DNA of 64,000 bases from Streptosporangium nondiastaticum (GCF_003011965.1 NZ_PXWG01000023.1:1-64000); one strand, 5' to 3'; shown: positions 31,374 through 40,536, counted from the stretch's first letter. Program-made: numbers and translations. The notes: generated by a model from the letters alone, not told the origin.

Positions 31374-32828
31374 CTAGCCGGGCGCGCCCGGCACCCCGTG
31401 GAACGCCGTTCGCAGCCGCCCCACGCCCTCCGCGAGCTCCGCCACGCCCGCGGCGGCCGCGAAGCTGAGCCGCAGGTGCGGGGCGGCGGATTCCGCGGGG
31501 TAGGAGGGGCGGCCGGAGGCGACGGCGACGCCGGCCCGCAGCGCGGCCGCGGCCAGGGCGTCCTCGTCCGTGCCGTCCGGGAGCCGGGCCCACATGTGGA
31601 AGCCGCCGGGCGGGGCGAAGTCCACGGTGACCTCGGGGAGTTCGCGGCGTAGCGCGGTGAGCAGCGCCTCGCGGCGGATGCGCAGTTCGGCGGCGACGGT
31701 GCGCCGGTGGCGGGTCCAGGCGGGCGAGCCGACGAGTTCGAGGGCGGCTTCCTGCAGGGGCCGCGGCACGAAGAAGCTGTCGACGACCTGGATGGCCCGC
31801 AGGCGTTCGAGGACGGGCCCGCGGGCGGCGAGGGCGCCCACGCGCAGGCTGGGCGAGGTGGCCTTGGTGAGGGAGCAGACGTGGACGACGATGCCGTCGG
31901 GGTCGTCGGAGGCGAGCGTGGGCGGCAGCGGCGGGGCGTCCTCGTGGGCGAGGCGGCGCGCGAAGTCGTCCTCGATGACGAAGGCCCCGGCCTCGCGGGC
32001 CACCCGCATCACCTCGCGCCGTCGCTCGTCGGCCAGGACCGCGCCGGAGGGGTTCTGGAAGAGCGGCTGGCAGACGAAGACGCGGGCGCCGCTCGCCCGG
32101 AACGCGTCGGCGAGGAGGTCCGTGCGCACGCCGTGCGCGTCCGCCGGGACGGGGACGGGCCGCAGGCCGGAGGCGCGGGCGACGGCGAGCATGCCGGGGT
32201 AGGTCGGGGACTCGACGAGGACCGGCGCGCCCGGCGGGGCGAGGGCCCGCAGCGCGGCGGTCAGCGCGCTCTGGCCGCCGGCGGTGATGAGCACCTCGGA
32301 GGCGGCGACGGTGCCGGCGGGGCCGCCGATCTCGCGGGCGAACCAGGCGCGCAGCTCCGTCACGCCCTCGATGGGCGGGCGGCCCCAGGCGCCGGGGCGG
32401 CGGCCGGCGCGGCCGAGTGCCGCGGCGAGGGCGCGCTCGGGCTGCAGGGCGGGGTGGAGGTAGCCGCCGCTGAGCTCGATGACGCCGGGCGGCGGCTCGG
32501 CGAGCGTGATGAGCACGCCCGTGGCGTCGACGGCGCGCGGGATCGCCTCGGCGGCGCTCTCGGCGCTGAGGGCGACCTGCTGCCAGGAGGTGTCGCCGAG
32601 GCGGGCGGGCGGGCTGTGCGGGGCGGCACGGAAGGCGCCCGCGCCGGGCCGGGTGATCACCAGTCCCTCGGCGGCGAGCGCGGCGAGCGCCCGGGAGACG
32701 GTGACGGGGCTGACGCGGAAACGCTCGACGAGGGCCCGGCTCGACGGCAGCTTCTCACCCGGAGAGTAGCGGTCGAGCTCCCTTTTCAGGGTTTCGGCCA
32801 GTTCAGCGACGCTGTTACGCTCATGCAT
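31374..32828 (-). CDS. MocR/PdxR-type regulator: GntR domain fused to PLP aminotransferase domain
   Basis: A 484-residue fusion. The N-terminal winged helix is GntR-like (LKRELDRYSPGEKLPSSRALVERFRVSPVTVSRALAALAAEGL region, about 14-58). From about residue 100 it is a fold-type I aminotransferase domain with ITAGGQSALTAAL, the Asp in FVIEDDFARRL and the PLP Lys in VCSLTKATSPSLRVGAL. MocR proteins sense PLP or amino compounds and regulate transcription. Its ATG overlaps that of the divergent EamA gene, so it very probably regulates that exporter through the GATAGC sites next to it. Confidence 0.87.
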   Translation of the reverse strand: MHERNSVAELAETLKRELDRYSPGEKLPSSRALVERFRVSPVTVSRALAALAAEGLVITRPGAGAFRAAPHSPPARLGDTSWQQVALSAESAAEAIPRAVDATGVLITLAEPPPGVIELSGGYLHPALQPERALAAALGRAGRRPGAWGRPPIEGVTELRAWFAREIGGPAGTVAASEVLITAGGQSALTAALRALAPPGAPVLVESPTYPGMLAVARASGLRPVPVPADAHGVRTDLLADAFRASGARVFVCQPLFQNPSGAVLADERRREVMRVAREAGAFVIEDDFARRLAHEDAPPLPPTLASDDPDGIVVHVCSLTKATSPSLRVGALAARGPVLERLRAIQVVDSFFVPRPLQEAALELVGSPAWTRHRRTVAAELRIRREALLTALRRELPEVTVDFAPPGGFHMWARLPDGTDEDALAAAALRAGVAVASGRPSYPAESAAPHLRLSFAAAAGVAELAEGVGRLRTAFHGVPGAPG

Positions 32829-33762
32829 GAGACTCAAAGATAGCGCTATCCGTCCGACCGCGATAGCAGTGCAGCGCCCCGCGAGCACCTCCCCCTCGGC
32901 CGTCCGCACGCGGAGCGGCGTCCTGCTGGCCGCCCTGGGCGTGGCCGCCTTCTCGCTGACGTTCCCCGCCACGGCCTGGGCCCTGGAGGGGCTCGGCCCG
33001 TGGTCCCTGGTCAGCTGCCGGATGCTGCTCGGCGGCCTGATCGCGGGCGGCTGCCTGCTGGCGCTGCGCGTACGGGCCCCCGCCCGCCGCCACTGGCCGG
33101 CGCTGTGCGCGGTGGCCGGCGGCACGGTCGTCGGCTTCCCCCTGCTGACCACGCTGGCACTGCAGACCTCCACCACTTCGCACGCCGCGGTCGTCGTGGG
33201 CCTGCTGCCGCTGACGACTGCCGCCTACTCGTCCGTACGGAACCGGACGCGTCACTCGCGCACGTTCTGGGGCGCGGCCGTCGTGGGCGCCGCCGTGGTG
33301 ATCGCCTTCGCCGTGCAGCAGAGCGGCGGCAGCCCCTCGACCAGTGACCTGTACCTGTTCGGGGCGCTGCTCGTGTGCGCGGCGGGTTACGCGGAGGGCG
33401 GGCAGCTGGCCCGGGAGATGCCGGGCTGGCAGGTCATCGCCTGGGCGCTGGTGCTGTGCCTGCCGGTGGCGGCCGCGGGGGCCGCGCTGGCGCTGCCGGC
33501 CGAGCCCGTACGGCTGACGGGCCACACGATCGCGGGGCTGCTGTGGCTGGCCGCGGGGTCGCAGTTCGTGGGCATGTGGGTCTGGTACCGCGGCATGAGC
33601 GCGATCGGCGTGGCCCGCGCCAGCCAGCTGCAGCTGGCCCAGCCGCTGCTCACCCTGGTCTGGTCCGTGCTGCTGCTCGGCGAGAGCCTGACGCCCGCCG
33701 CGCCGGTGGCCGCGGTGGCGGTGCTCGTGTGCATCGGGGTGACGCAGCGGGCGCGCGGCTGA
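32827..33762 (+). CDS. EamA/DMT-family exporter divergent from MocR
   Basis: A 311-residue transporter with ten predicted spans and the EamA duplication (PATAWALEGLGPWSLVSCRMLLGG at the first repeat, QLQLAQPLLTLVWSVLLLGESLTP in the last spans). Such proteins export amino acids or related metabolites. The start is uncertain: ATG at 32827 (used here) overlaps the MocR ATG, and a GTG at 32869 lies closer to the first span. Neither has a clear Shine-Dalgarno. The MocR neighbour suggests an amino-acid or B6-related substrate; that is inference. Confidence 0.8.
   Translation: MRLKDSAIRPTAIAVQRPASTSPSAVRTRSGVLLAALGVAAFSLTFPATAWALEGLGPWSLVSCRMLLGGLIAGGCLLALRVRAPARRHWPALCAVAGGTVVGFPLLTTLALQTSTTSHAAVVVGLLPLTTAAYSSVRNRTRHSRTFWGAAVVGAAVVIAFAVQQSGGSPSTSDLYLFGALLVCAAGYAEGGQLAREMPGWQVIAWALVLCLPVAAAGAALALPAEPVRLTGHTIAGLLWLAAGSQFVGMWVWYRGMSAIGVARASQLQLAQPLLTLVWSVLLLGESLTPAAPVAAVAVLVCIGVTQRARG
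32839..32867. promoter_or_regulatory. MocR operator candidate: GATAGC half-sites
   Basis: GATAGCGCTATC (32839-32850) is a perfect 12-bp palindrome and a third half-site GATAGC follows at 32862-32867. The sites lie 11 bases upstream of the MocR ATG and inside the first codons of the EamA reading frame if ATG 32827 is used. Confidence 0.5.
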
Positions 33763-33898
33763 GCGGGGCGCGGGGCGCATTGCTCCACCTGGCCGAGGGA
33801 CGGGCCATATACCGCCGGTCACCGTAGACTTGGGAGCATCCCAGCGCACATCTCGAATCGCGAATCTCGAACGGAACTCGAACAGAAGGGCACCGTCG

Positions 33899-34099
33899 AT
33901 GCATGCGAGCAAAGGTGACCACCTGGTGGTGCACGGCCGGGTCGTCGGCACGAAGGACCACGTCGTGGAGATCGTGGAGGTGCTGGGTCCCAACGGCAAT
34001 CCGCCCTACCGGGTCCGCGACGGCAAAGGCCACGAGACGATCATGTCGCCCGGCCCGGACTCGGTGGTCGACCACCGCAAGGCCTCCGGCCAGGGCTAG
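33899..34099 (+). CDS. DUF1918 domain protein
   Basis: A 66-residue protein made almost entirely of the DUF1918 domain: GDHLVVHGRVVG near the start, then EIVEVLGPNGNPPYRVRDGKGHETIMSPGPDS, a small SH3-like beta barrel common in actinobacteria. Function is unknown. The ATG has GAAGGG eight bases upstream; the longer frame starts at a TTG in the promoter. Upstream are TGGGA-gca-TCCCA (33831-33843) and repeated TCTCGAA/TCGCGAA heptamers. Confidence 0.8.
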   Translation: MHASKGDHLVVHGRVVGTKDHVVEIVEVLGPNGNPPYRVRDGKGHETIMSPGPDSVVDHRKASGQG

Positions 34100-34314
34100 C
34101 CGATCGGGCTCCCCTCCGGCCCCCGGGGCCCGCACCCCTTCCTTCCGCCGCAGCGGCGCTCCACCCCTGCGGCGGCGGGATCCGGCTGTGCCGCAGGCAC
34201 CTCAGGTGGGTCCGGCACCGACGGAAAGGCCGTAGGGGGCTCGTCGCCGTCGCGGCGGAGGCAGACTGCCGGGACCGGCGCAGGGCGCTGCGGCGGTCCG
34301 TCGGGCCGCCGCGG
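34100..34314. other. Intergenic gap without a recognisable gene
   Basis: Between the DUF1918 gene and the glycoside-hydrolase-like gene, whose stops face each other. It contains CCTGCGGC and GCCGCAGG (pairable across 16 bases) but no strong terminator; I see nothing else. Confidence 0.5.
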
Positions 34315-35601
34315 TCAGCGCGGCGGACGCACCCGTGCCGGGTAGTGGTCCTTGACCACCCGCGCCATCGCTCCTATCGGGTCCGCCACGACCTGCTTGG
34401 CGGAGAAGTACACGTTTCCCAGCACCTCCGCGTACCCCCGCCCGAGGGCCACGTGCCGGGAGAGTTCGGCCGGGTCCTGCCAGGGCGCGGGCTGGGCGGG
34501 GTCGCCCGCCCGGTACAGCGCCTCGCCGATGTACAGCCGCACGCCCGTGCCGCGCACGGCCTCGGCCCACCACGGCACGAGCTTCGCGTAGTCCGCGGCG
34601 GGGAAGCCGATGTGCCAGTACACCTGCGGCACGATGTAGTCGATCCACTCCTCGCGGACCCACTTGCGCGTGTCCGCGCCGAGGTCGTCGTAGGTCTGGA
34701 CGCCCGCGCGGGTGTCCGAGCCGAGCGGGTCGGTGGAGCGGTTGCGCCAGACCGCGAACGGGCTGATCCCGAACTGCACGTGCCGCTTGCGCCGCTTGAT
34801 GCGCTGCCCCATCTCCCGCACCAGCCGGTCGATGTTGTCGCGCCGCCAGGCGGCCCGGTCGGGGAAGCCGGAGCCGTAGCGGGCGTACGCGGCGTCGTCG
34901 TCGAAGCACTGTCCCGCCACGGGGTACGGGTAGAAGTAGTCGTCGAAGTGCACGCCGTCGAGGTCGTAGCGGGAGACGGCGTCGAGCATGGCGTCCTGCA
35001 CGAACCGGCGCACCTCGGGCAGGCCGGGGTTGTAGTAGAGCTTCCCGCCGTAGGGGACGACCCACTCGGGGTGGATGCGGGCGGGGTGCGTGGGAACGAG
35101 CCGGCCGGGGTCGGTGTGGTTGGCGATGCGGTAGGGGTTGAACCAGCCGTGCAGTTCGAGTCTTCGCCGGTGGGCCTCGCGGACGGCGAAGGAGAGCGGG
35201 TCCCAGCCCGGGTACAGCCCTTGAGCGCCCGTCAGGTACTCCGACCACGGCTCGAACGGGGAGGGCCAGAAGGCGTCCGCGGTGGGGCGGATCTGCAGCA
35301 TCACGGCGTTCAGCCGGCGCTCCACGGCGGCCTCGAACAGGGCGGTCAGCTCGTCCTGCTGCTGCCGGGGCGTCAGGCCCGGCTTCGACGGCCAGTCGAC
35401 GTTGACGACGGTCGCCGCCCACATCCCCCGGAACTCGCGCCGGCGCCCGGGAGTGCCTCCCGGCCGGGAGAGCCCGGCTTCCGCGGGCGCGGGCTCCCGC
35501 CCGCTCGCTCGCACCGCTCCCGCCTCGCCGGGTGCCGGCAGCGCGGAGGACATCATCCCCGCGGCGGCCACGGTGAACCCTCTTCGGGTCATACGCCCCA
35601 T
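34315..35601 (-). CDS. Tat-exported glycoside hydrolase-like protein (GHL10 / YngK family)
   Basis: A 428-residue secreted protein. The N-terminus MTRRGFTVAAAGMMSSA is a twin-arginine signal. From about residue 60 comes the GHL10 (formerly DUF187) TIM barrel: FRGMWAATVVNVDWPSK, then LNAVMLQIRPTADAFWPS, and the acidic active-site segment DLDGVHFDDYFYPYP near 207. This family is thought to act on extracellular polysaccharides or peptidoglycan-linked sugars. The ATG has GAGAGG eight bases upstream. The last residues VVKDHYPARVRPPR end the domain. Precise substrate unknown. Confidence 0.85.
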   Translation of the reverse strand: MGRMTRRGFTVAAAGMMSSALPAPGEAGAVRASGREPAPAEAGLSRPGGTPGRRREFRGMWAATVVNVDWPSKPGLTPRQQQDELTALFEAAVERRLNAVMLQIRPTADAFWPSPFEPWSEYLTGAQGLYPGWDPLSFAVREAHRRRLELHGWFNPYRIANHTDPGRLVPTHPARIHPEWVVPYGGKLYYNPGLPEVRRFVQDAMLDAVSRYDLDGVHFDDYFYPYPVAGQCFDDDAAYARYGSGFPDRAAWRRDNIDRLVREMGQRIKRRKRHVQFGISPFAVWRNRSTDPLGSDTRAGVQTYDDLGADTRKWVREEWIDYIVPQVYWHIGFPAADYAKLVPWWAEAVRGTGVRLYIGEALYRAGDPAQPAPWQDPAELSRHVALGRGYAEVLGNVYFSAKQVVADPIGAMARVVKDHYPARVRPPR

Positions 35602-35774
35602 ATGCGGGACCTCTCTTCGCCGTGTCGTCGGATCGGTCACACCGTTCGAGGCCAGCATGCCCGCCCCGGCACCGCCGGGACCGCACGGCGCGGAGTAACG
35701 TCTGGAACGAGGCGGAGAGCGCGGCAGGGAACGCGGCGCCCCGCCGGACGACCAAGATCAGCGAAAGGCACGAT

Positions 35775-36644
35775 GTGACGGACACTGTGGCAGACGTAGC
35801 GCGTGTCGGGGTGGTGGGCTGCGGCCAGATGGGCGCGGGGATCGCGGAGGTGTGTGCCCGTGCCGGTCTGGACGTCATGGTCGCCGAGACCACCGGCGAG
35901 GCCCTGGAGATCGGCCGCACCCGCCTGACCAACTCCCTCGGCAAGGCCGCCGAGCGCGGCAAGATCTCCGAGGAGGAGCGCGACGCGACGCTCGGCCGGC
36001 TGAGCTTCACCACCGACCTCGGCGAGTTCGCCGACCGTGACCTGGTCATCGAGGCCGTCGTCGAGAACGAGCAGGTCAAGACCGAGATCTTCCAGGTGCT
36101 CGACCAGGTGGTCACCCGCCCCGACGCGATCCTGGCCTCCAACACCTCCTCGATCCCGCTGGTGAAGCTGGCCGTGGCCACCTCCCGGCCGGACCGGGTC
36201 ATCGGCATCCACTTCTTCAACCCGGCCCCGGTGCAGAAGCTCGTGGAGCTCATCCCGGCGCTCACCACCAGCGAGGAAACGATCAAGCGCGCCGACGCGC
36301 TGGTCGCCAACGTGCTGGGCAAGCACGCGATCCGCGCCCAGGACCGCTCGGGCTTCGTGGTCAACGCCCTCCTCATCCCGTACCTGCTCTCCGCGATCCG
36401 GATGTTCGAGTCGGGCATCGCCAGCCGCGAGGACATCGACAACGGCATGGAGCTCGGCTGCGCCCACCCGATGGGCCCGCTCAAGCTCGCCGACCTCATC
36501 GGCCTGGACACCGTGGCCTCGGTCGCCGACAGCATGTACCAGGAGTACAAGGAGCCGCTGTACGCCGCTCCCCCGCTGCTCCAGCGCATGGTCGACGCGG
36601 GCCGCCTCGGTCGCAAGACCGGCTCGGGCTTCTACTCGTACTGA
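35775..36644 (+). CDS. 3-hydroxybutyryl-CoA / 3-hydroxyacyl-CoA dehydrogenase
   Basis: A 289-residue NAD(P)-dependent enzyme that interconverts 3-hydroxyacyl-CoA and acetoacetyl-CoA-type substrates in short-chain fatty acid or polyketide precursor metabolism. The Rossmann motif is VGVVGCGQMGAGIAEVCARAG (near 10-30); conserved catalytic parts are LASNTSSIPLVKLA and GIHFFNPAPVQKLVELIP (His and Glu) near 150-165, with NALLIPYLLSAIRM helix and the C-terminal GRKTGSGFYSY ending. Length matches the short bacterial form. The GTG has AAAGG six bases upstream. A TTCG-loop terminator follows. Confidence 0.9.
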   Translation: MTDTVADVARVGVVGCGQMGAGIAEVCARAGLDVMVAETTGEALEIGRTRLTNSLGKAAERGKISEEERDATLGRLSFTTDLGEFADRDLVIEAVVENEQVKTEIFQVLDQVVTRPDAILASNTSSIPLVKLAVATSRPDRVIGIHFFNPAPVQKLVELIPALTTSEETIKRADALVANVLGKHAIRAQDRSGFVVNALLIPYLLSAIRMFESGIASREDIDNGMELGCAHPMGPLKLADLIGLDTVASVADSMYQEYKEPLYAAPPLLQRMVDAGRLGRKTGSGFYSY

Positions 36645-36707
36645 TCCCTCGTACGCCGCACCGGCCCCTCGTACGTAAAGCCCGTACCCGTACGGGCGTC
36701 ACGCACC

Positions 36708-36752
36708 GTCACCGCCGCACACCCGTGTTCGCACGGGGTGTGCGGCGGTGAC
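36708..36752 (+). terminator. Terminator after the hydroxyacyl-CoA dehydrogenase gene
   Basis: A 20-bp stem with one bulged base and a TTCG tetraloop (36728-36731). A smaller stem GCCCGTA-cccg-TACGGGC precedes it at 36680-36697. Confidence 0.8.
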
Positions 36753-36849
36753 TCGCATATACCCCCCGCACACGCTCCCGTTCCGCGCCGCCACGCGATT
36801 GACTCGGCTCGTCGGACACACAGGAGTCATTCCGGAAGGGGTACGGACC

Positions 36850-37107
36850 GTGACCATGCATCCCGAGCAGGCCACCAGAACGGCTGAGCTCGCGGAGCTC
36901 CGTCGTAGCCTCGACGTCGGCGTCGTCCGCATCGACGGCCACCTCGCCCTCCTCACCCAGCGCAGCGACCAGTCGGAACGCGATCTCACGGAGATGTCGG
37001 ACCGGGTGCGGGCCCTGGAGCACGGCAGGTGGCCCCTGCCCTCGCTGGCCGCGCTCACCGGGGTCGCCGCCCTGGCACTCGCCGTCTGGCAGGCGACCGG
37101 CCGGTGA
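36850..37107 (+). CDS. Small membrane-anchored protein of unknown function
   Basis: An 85-residue protein. Residues about 8-58 are charged and heptad-patterned (helical, possibly coiled coil) and the C-terminus SLAALTGVAALALAVWQATG is one membrane span. I recognise no family. The GTG (or the ATG two codons later) follows GGAAGGGG. It stands alone after a terminator, facing the Nudix gene. Confidence 0.6.
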   Translation: MTMHPEQATRTAELAELRRSLDVGVVRIDGHLALLTQRSDQSERDLTEMSDRVRALEHGRWPLPSLAALTGVAALALAVWQATGR

Positions 37108-37144
37108 GCGCGGGACGTGCCGCGGCCGGGTGCGGGGCCGCGCG

Positions 37145-37675
37145 CTAGCCGAGCCTGATGTGGTGGAGCAGGAGCAGCGCCGCCGCCATGTTCGCGGCCG
37201 GCACCTCACCGCGGCCGATCATGTCGGGCACCAGCTTCAGCGGCACCCACTCGCGCCGGTCGGACTCGAAGTCGTCCTCCGGGTCGCCGATGTACTCGGC
37301 CTCGTCGGACCAGTAGATGTGGTGCCGGGCGTCGGTGAGGCCGTTGGACGGCTCCACGGACATCAGGTGCCGCAGCGGGCCCGGCCGCCACCCGGTCTCC
37401 TCCTCCATTTCGCGGGCCGCCGCGCCGGCGAGGTCCTCGCCGTCCTCGACGACGCCGGCGGCCAGCTCCCAGCCCCAGTTGTCGGTGATGAAGCGGTGCC
37501 GCCACAGCAGCAGGACCTCGTTGGCCTCGTTGACCACCGTGGCGACGGCGACGGGCCGCAGCCTGATGAGGAAGTGGTCGAGATGGCGGCCGTCGGGGAG
37601 TTGAACGTCTGCGAGATTGACCCGGAACCAGCGGTTCGCATAAACCGTCCGCTCCCTGAGATTCTTCCAACGCAC
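37145..37675 (-). CDS. Nudix hydrolase
   Basis: A 176-residue pyrophosphohydrolase. The Nudix box is GVVEDGEDLAGAAAREMEEETGW, matching GX5EX7REUXEEXGU with all acidic metal ligands present, near residue 73-95. A following region resembles ADP-ribose pyrophosphatases (VEPSNGLTDARHHIYWSDEA). The substrate is a nucleoside diphosphate derivative, not specified. The GTG has GGAAGG nine bases upstream. It follows the NsdA-like regulator by 46 bases on the same strand and may share its transcript. Confidence 0.88.
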   Translation of the reverse strand: MRWKNLRERTVYANRWFRVNLADVQLPDGRHLDHFLIRLRPVAVATVVNEANEVLLLWRHRFITDNWGWELAAGVVEDGEDLAGAAAREMEEETGWRPGPLRHLMSVEPSNGLTDARHHIYWSDEAEYIGDPEDDFESDRREWVPLKLVPDMIGRGEVPAANMAAALLLLHHIRLG

Positions 37676-37721
37676 GTGTTGCCACCTTCCGCCGAGGTGG
37701 CCACCTCCCCGGGCGCTGTCC

Positions 37722-39059
37722 TCACAGGGGCACGCGCAACGCCCCGTCGATCATCTCGGCGGCCTCGGCAGTGGCCGCACACCCACTTTCGATCAGGTGC
37801 TCGCGCACCGCCCGGAGCCGGTCCCGTAAGCGCTGCGATTCCATGCCTCTCGCCTGCTCGGTCATCTCCCGCGCGGTGGCCACCGCCTTGTCCGCGTCTC
37901 CTTGACGCAGCTCGATGTGCGTGAGCATGGCGAGCCGGTGGACACGTCCCCGGTCGTGGGCGGGGGTGTCGACGGCCCGGTCCGCGTGCTCACGGGCGGG
38001 TCCGAGGTCGCCGAGGCTCAGCAGCGCCTCCGCCACCTGCACGTTCACCAGGCCGGGCTGCACATAGCCGGTCTCGGCGGGCTCCTGGCCGCGGCGGATG
38101 CGCTCGGCGGCGGTCTCGGCGCGGCGGATGCAGGCGAGCGCACCGGCACCGTCGCCGAGCCGGGCGTACGCCTTGGCCTGCATCGCGTAGAGATCCGCCG
38201 CGAGGGCGGGGGTCAGCTCCGTGCCCGCGGCCCGCAGCGCGGACTCGGCGAACGCGACGGCCTGCCGGTACTCGCGCATGAACAGCGACTGGTTGACGAG
38301 CAGGGCGATGACGTAGCCGCCGAGGCCGCGGTCGCCGCTGGCCTTGGCCAGCCGCAGCGCCTGGTGGAAGTAGCGCTGGGCCAGGCCGTGCGCGTCCGAG
38401 TCGTACGCGCAGATGCCGGCGACGGCGACCAGCCCGCCGGTGGCCCGGTGCAGCTGACGGCCCGTCTCATCGGTGTAGCTGCCGCGCAGCAGCGGGGCCG
38501 CCTCGGCGTTGAGGAAGCCGACGACCCGGACGCGCGTCGCGATGCCGCCGGCCTTGCGGTACATCTGCTCGTAGTGGGTGCGGGCCGCGCGCAGCATCTC
38601 GATGTCGTCCATGGAGACCCGGGTGAGGCCGCGCCGGGAGACGTCGGCGTCCTCGGGCGGGTTCTCCCACTCCCAGACCGGGATGACGGCCGGGGTCCCG
38701 GTGACGGCGGGGGCGGTGACGACGTGCTCGCGCTGCTGCTCGTCGGAGCGCCAGAGGGCGGTGGCCCGCTCGACGAAGCCGGAGAGCGGGGTGTTGGGCA
38801 GGCGCGGGCTGCCCGGGGTGCCGAGGCCGATGTCGTCGAGGGTCAGCGGGCGGTGCAGCCGCTCGCCGAGCACCTCGCAGATCAGATCCGGCACCTGGCC
38901 GCGGGGCCGCTGGCCCTTCAGCCAGCGGGCGACGGCGGTGTGCTCGTACCGCAGGGACAGCCCCCGGGCCCGGCCCGCCGCATTGATGTGCGCGGCCAGT
39001 CCGGCGTGGGATATGCCTGCTTCGTCGAGGATGGCGTCTAGGAGAGTGTTGGGCTCCAT
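37722..39059 (-). CDS. NsdA-like regulator with TPR repeats
   Basis: A 445-residue protein. The N-terminus (LLDAILDEAGISHAGLAAHINAAGRARGLSLRYEHTAVARWLKGQRPRGQVPDLI region, about 5-60) is helix-turn-helix-like, and the rest (about 150-440) is a series of tetratricopeptide-like helices, for example LAKASGDRGLGGYVIALLVNQSLFMREYRQAVAFAE. I recall Streptomyces proteins of this build (NsdA/NsdB) that repress antibiotic production and sporulation; the specific role here is unknown. The ATG has GGAGGGG four bases upstream. A Nudix gene follows. Confidence 0.7.
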   Translation of the reverse strand: MEPNTLLDAILDEAGISHAGLAAHINAAGRARGLSLRYEHTAVARWLKGQRPRGQVPDLICEVLGERLHRPLTLDDIGLGTPGSPRLPNTPLSGFVERATALWRSDEQQREHVVTAPAVTGTPAVIPVWEWENPPEDADVSRRGLTRVSMDDIEMLRAARTHYEQMYRKAGGIATRVRVVGFLNAEAAPLLRGSYTDETGRQLHRATGGLVAVAGICAYDSDAHGLAQRYFHQALRLAKASGDRGLGGYVIALLVNQSLFMREYRQAVAFAESALRAAGTELTPALAADLYAMQAKAYARLGDGAGALACIRRAETAAERIRRGQEPAETGYVQPGLVNVQVAEALLSLGDLGPAREHADRAVDTPAHDRGRVHRLAMLTHIELRQGDADKAVATAREMTEQARGMESQRLRDRLRAVREHLIESGCAATAEAAEMIDGALRVPL

Positions 39060-39164
39060 CCTGCCCCTCCGCATGCGCTCGGTGGGCCCAGCGTAGTGGA
39101 GATCCCTTCGCACGGGGTGTGAACCGGCCGTGACGGAGCGTCAGTTGGAGGGGGCCGGGGGCCG

Positions 39165-40373
39165 TCAGCGGCGGGGGCGGCCCGAGCGGACCAGGCACGG
39201 GCGCGGCCCGTGCTCCGCGGCGCGGCGGCGGTCGTTGCTCAGCACCAGCAGGGCGATGTCGTCGGTGAGCCGGCCGCCGGTGTGCCGCAGGAGGGCGGCC
39301 TGGACGCGGTCGATGACGCGGGAGGGGACGATGGGCGCCCCGCCGGCGGCATCACCGAGGACCCTGGCCAGCGGGAAGAACGCTCCGGCCGCATCGCGCG
39401 CGTCCTCCGCGCCGTCCGTGTGGAGCACCAGGGCGTCGCCGGGCAGCAGCCGGGTCAGGCGGGCGACGGGCAGCTCGGGCGGCAGCGGGAAGAGGCCGAG
39501 CGGCGGCAGCGGATCGCCGCGGCCCACGGCGGCGGCGCGGGCGCTCACGCCATCGCCGTCCCCGGCCGGGCAGGCGAGGCGGTACGGCCAGGGGTGGCCG
39601 CAGTTGAGCGCGGTGACCACGCCGTCGGAGCAGACCTCCAGGAGCAGGAGGGTCACGAAGTCCTCGCCCAGCCAGCGTTCCGCTTCGCCCCCGGGCCCGG
39701 CCCTCCCCTCGGCGCGGGCCCGCTCGCACAGATGGCGCTGGAGGGCGCGGTCGAGACGGCGGAGCACATCGGCGAGATCGGGCTCGTCGTGGGCGGCCTC
39801 GCGGAAGCTGCCGAGGACGGCGGCGACGGTGGAGATCGCGGTGAGGCCGTGGCCGCGGACGTCCCCCATGACGATGCGCACGCCGTACGGCGTGGCCAGC
39901 GCCTCGTACAGATCGCCGCCGACGAGGGCGCCCTCGCTGACGGAGAGGTGGCCGCCGGCGACGGTGATGCCGTCGAGCCGGGGCGGCAGGGGGCGGAGCA
40001 CCACGCTCTGGGCGGTGGCGGCGACCTCGCGGGCGCGCTCCAGCTCGCGCAGGAGCCGGCGGCGGCGCACGGTGACGGCGCAGCCCGCGGCGGCGACGGC
40101 GAGGATCGCGCAGCAGGTGCCGACGCGCATGCCGGCGTCCGCGCGGCCGGCCGATCCCAGGGGCACGAGGGCGAGGATCGCGCAGGCGCCCGCGGCGGCC
40201 ACGCACTGGCGGCGGCCGGTGCCCGCGCAGGCGATGGCGGGCGCGGCGGCGAGCAGCTGCACGGCCTGTCCGCGGGGGCTCAGCAGCTCCCACACGACCA
40301 CTCCCAGTACCCACAGCCCGGGGAGAGCGAAGACCACCCCCCGCCGCCAGCGCACCGCTCTTGTCCGGATCAT
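39165..40373 (-). CDS. Membrane PP2C-type (SpoIIE/RsbU) serine phosphatase
   Basis: A 402-residue phosphatase. Residues about 12-110 contain several hydrophobic spans, and the SpoIIE phosphatase domain covers about 140-380: GGDLYEALATPYGVRIVMGDVRGHGL (first metal-ligand Asp residues), NCGHPWPYRL and LVLHTDGAEDARDAAG, and RLTDDIALLVL at the end. Such proteins dephosphorylate anti-sigma antagonists in partner-switching systems; no kinase or antagonist is adjacent. The ATG has a GGGGGG run eight bases upstream. Confidence 0.85.
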   Translation of the reverse strand: MIRTRAVRWRRGVVFALPGLWVLGVVVWELLSPRGQAVQLLAAAPAIACAGTGRRQCVAAAGACAILALVPLGSAGRADAGMRVGTCCAILAVAAAGCAVTVRRRRLLRELERAREVAATAQSVVLRPLPPRLDGITVAGGHLSVSEGALVGGDLYEALATPYGVRIVMGDVRGHGLTAISTVAAVLGSFREAAHDEPDLADVLRRLDRALQRHLCERARAEGRAGPGGEAERWLGEDFVTLLLLEVCSDGVVTALNCGHPWPYRLACPAGDGDGVSARAAAVGRGDPLPPLGLFPLPPELPVARLTRLLPGDALVLHTDGAEDARDAAGAFFPLARVLGDAAGGAPIVPSRVIDRVQAALLRHTGGRLTDDIALLVLSNDRRRAAEHGPRPCLVRSGRPRR

Positions 40374-40499
40374 GCCGTTGGCCCCCCTAGCAGCAATGAC
40401 GCCCTCGATTCTCGCGAGTGTTCAGCGCTAAGTAACGACCCGGACCCTCGTTTCCACCCTATTGAGTGATATTCGGACACTCCTGAGCGAGGGAACGCG

Positions 40500-40536
40500 C
40501 GAGGGGCGCACCCGGTTCACCCGGGTGCGCCCCTCG
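40500..40536 (-). terminator. Terminator of the pheST operon
   Basis: A perfect 16-bp stem (CGAGGGGCGCACCCGG and complement) with loop TTCAC, 104 bases past the pheT stop. Confidence 0.75.

Noticed and set aside
34202..36616. Minus-strand 804-residue open frame over the dehydrogenase and glycoside-hydrolase-like genes
   Set aside because: It runs antisense to the 3-hydroxyacyl-CoA dehydrogenase and out of frame with the hydrolase-like gene; both true genes have clear family motifs.
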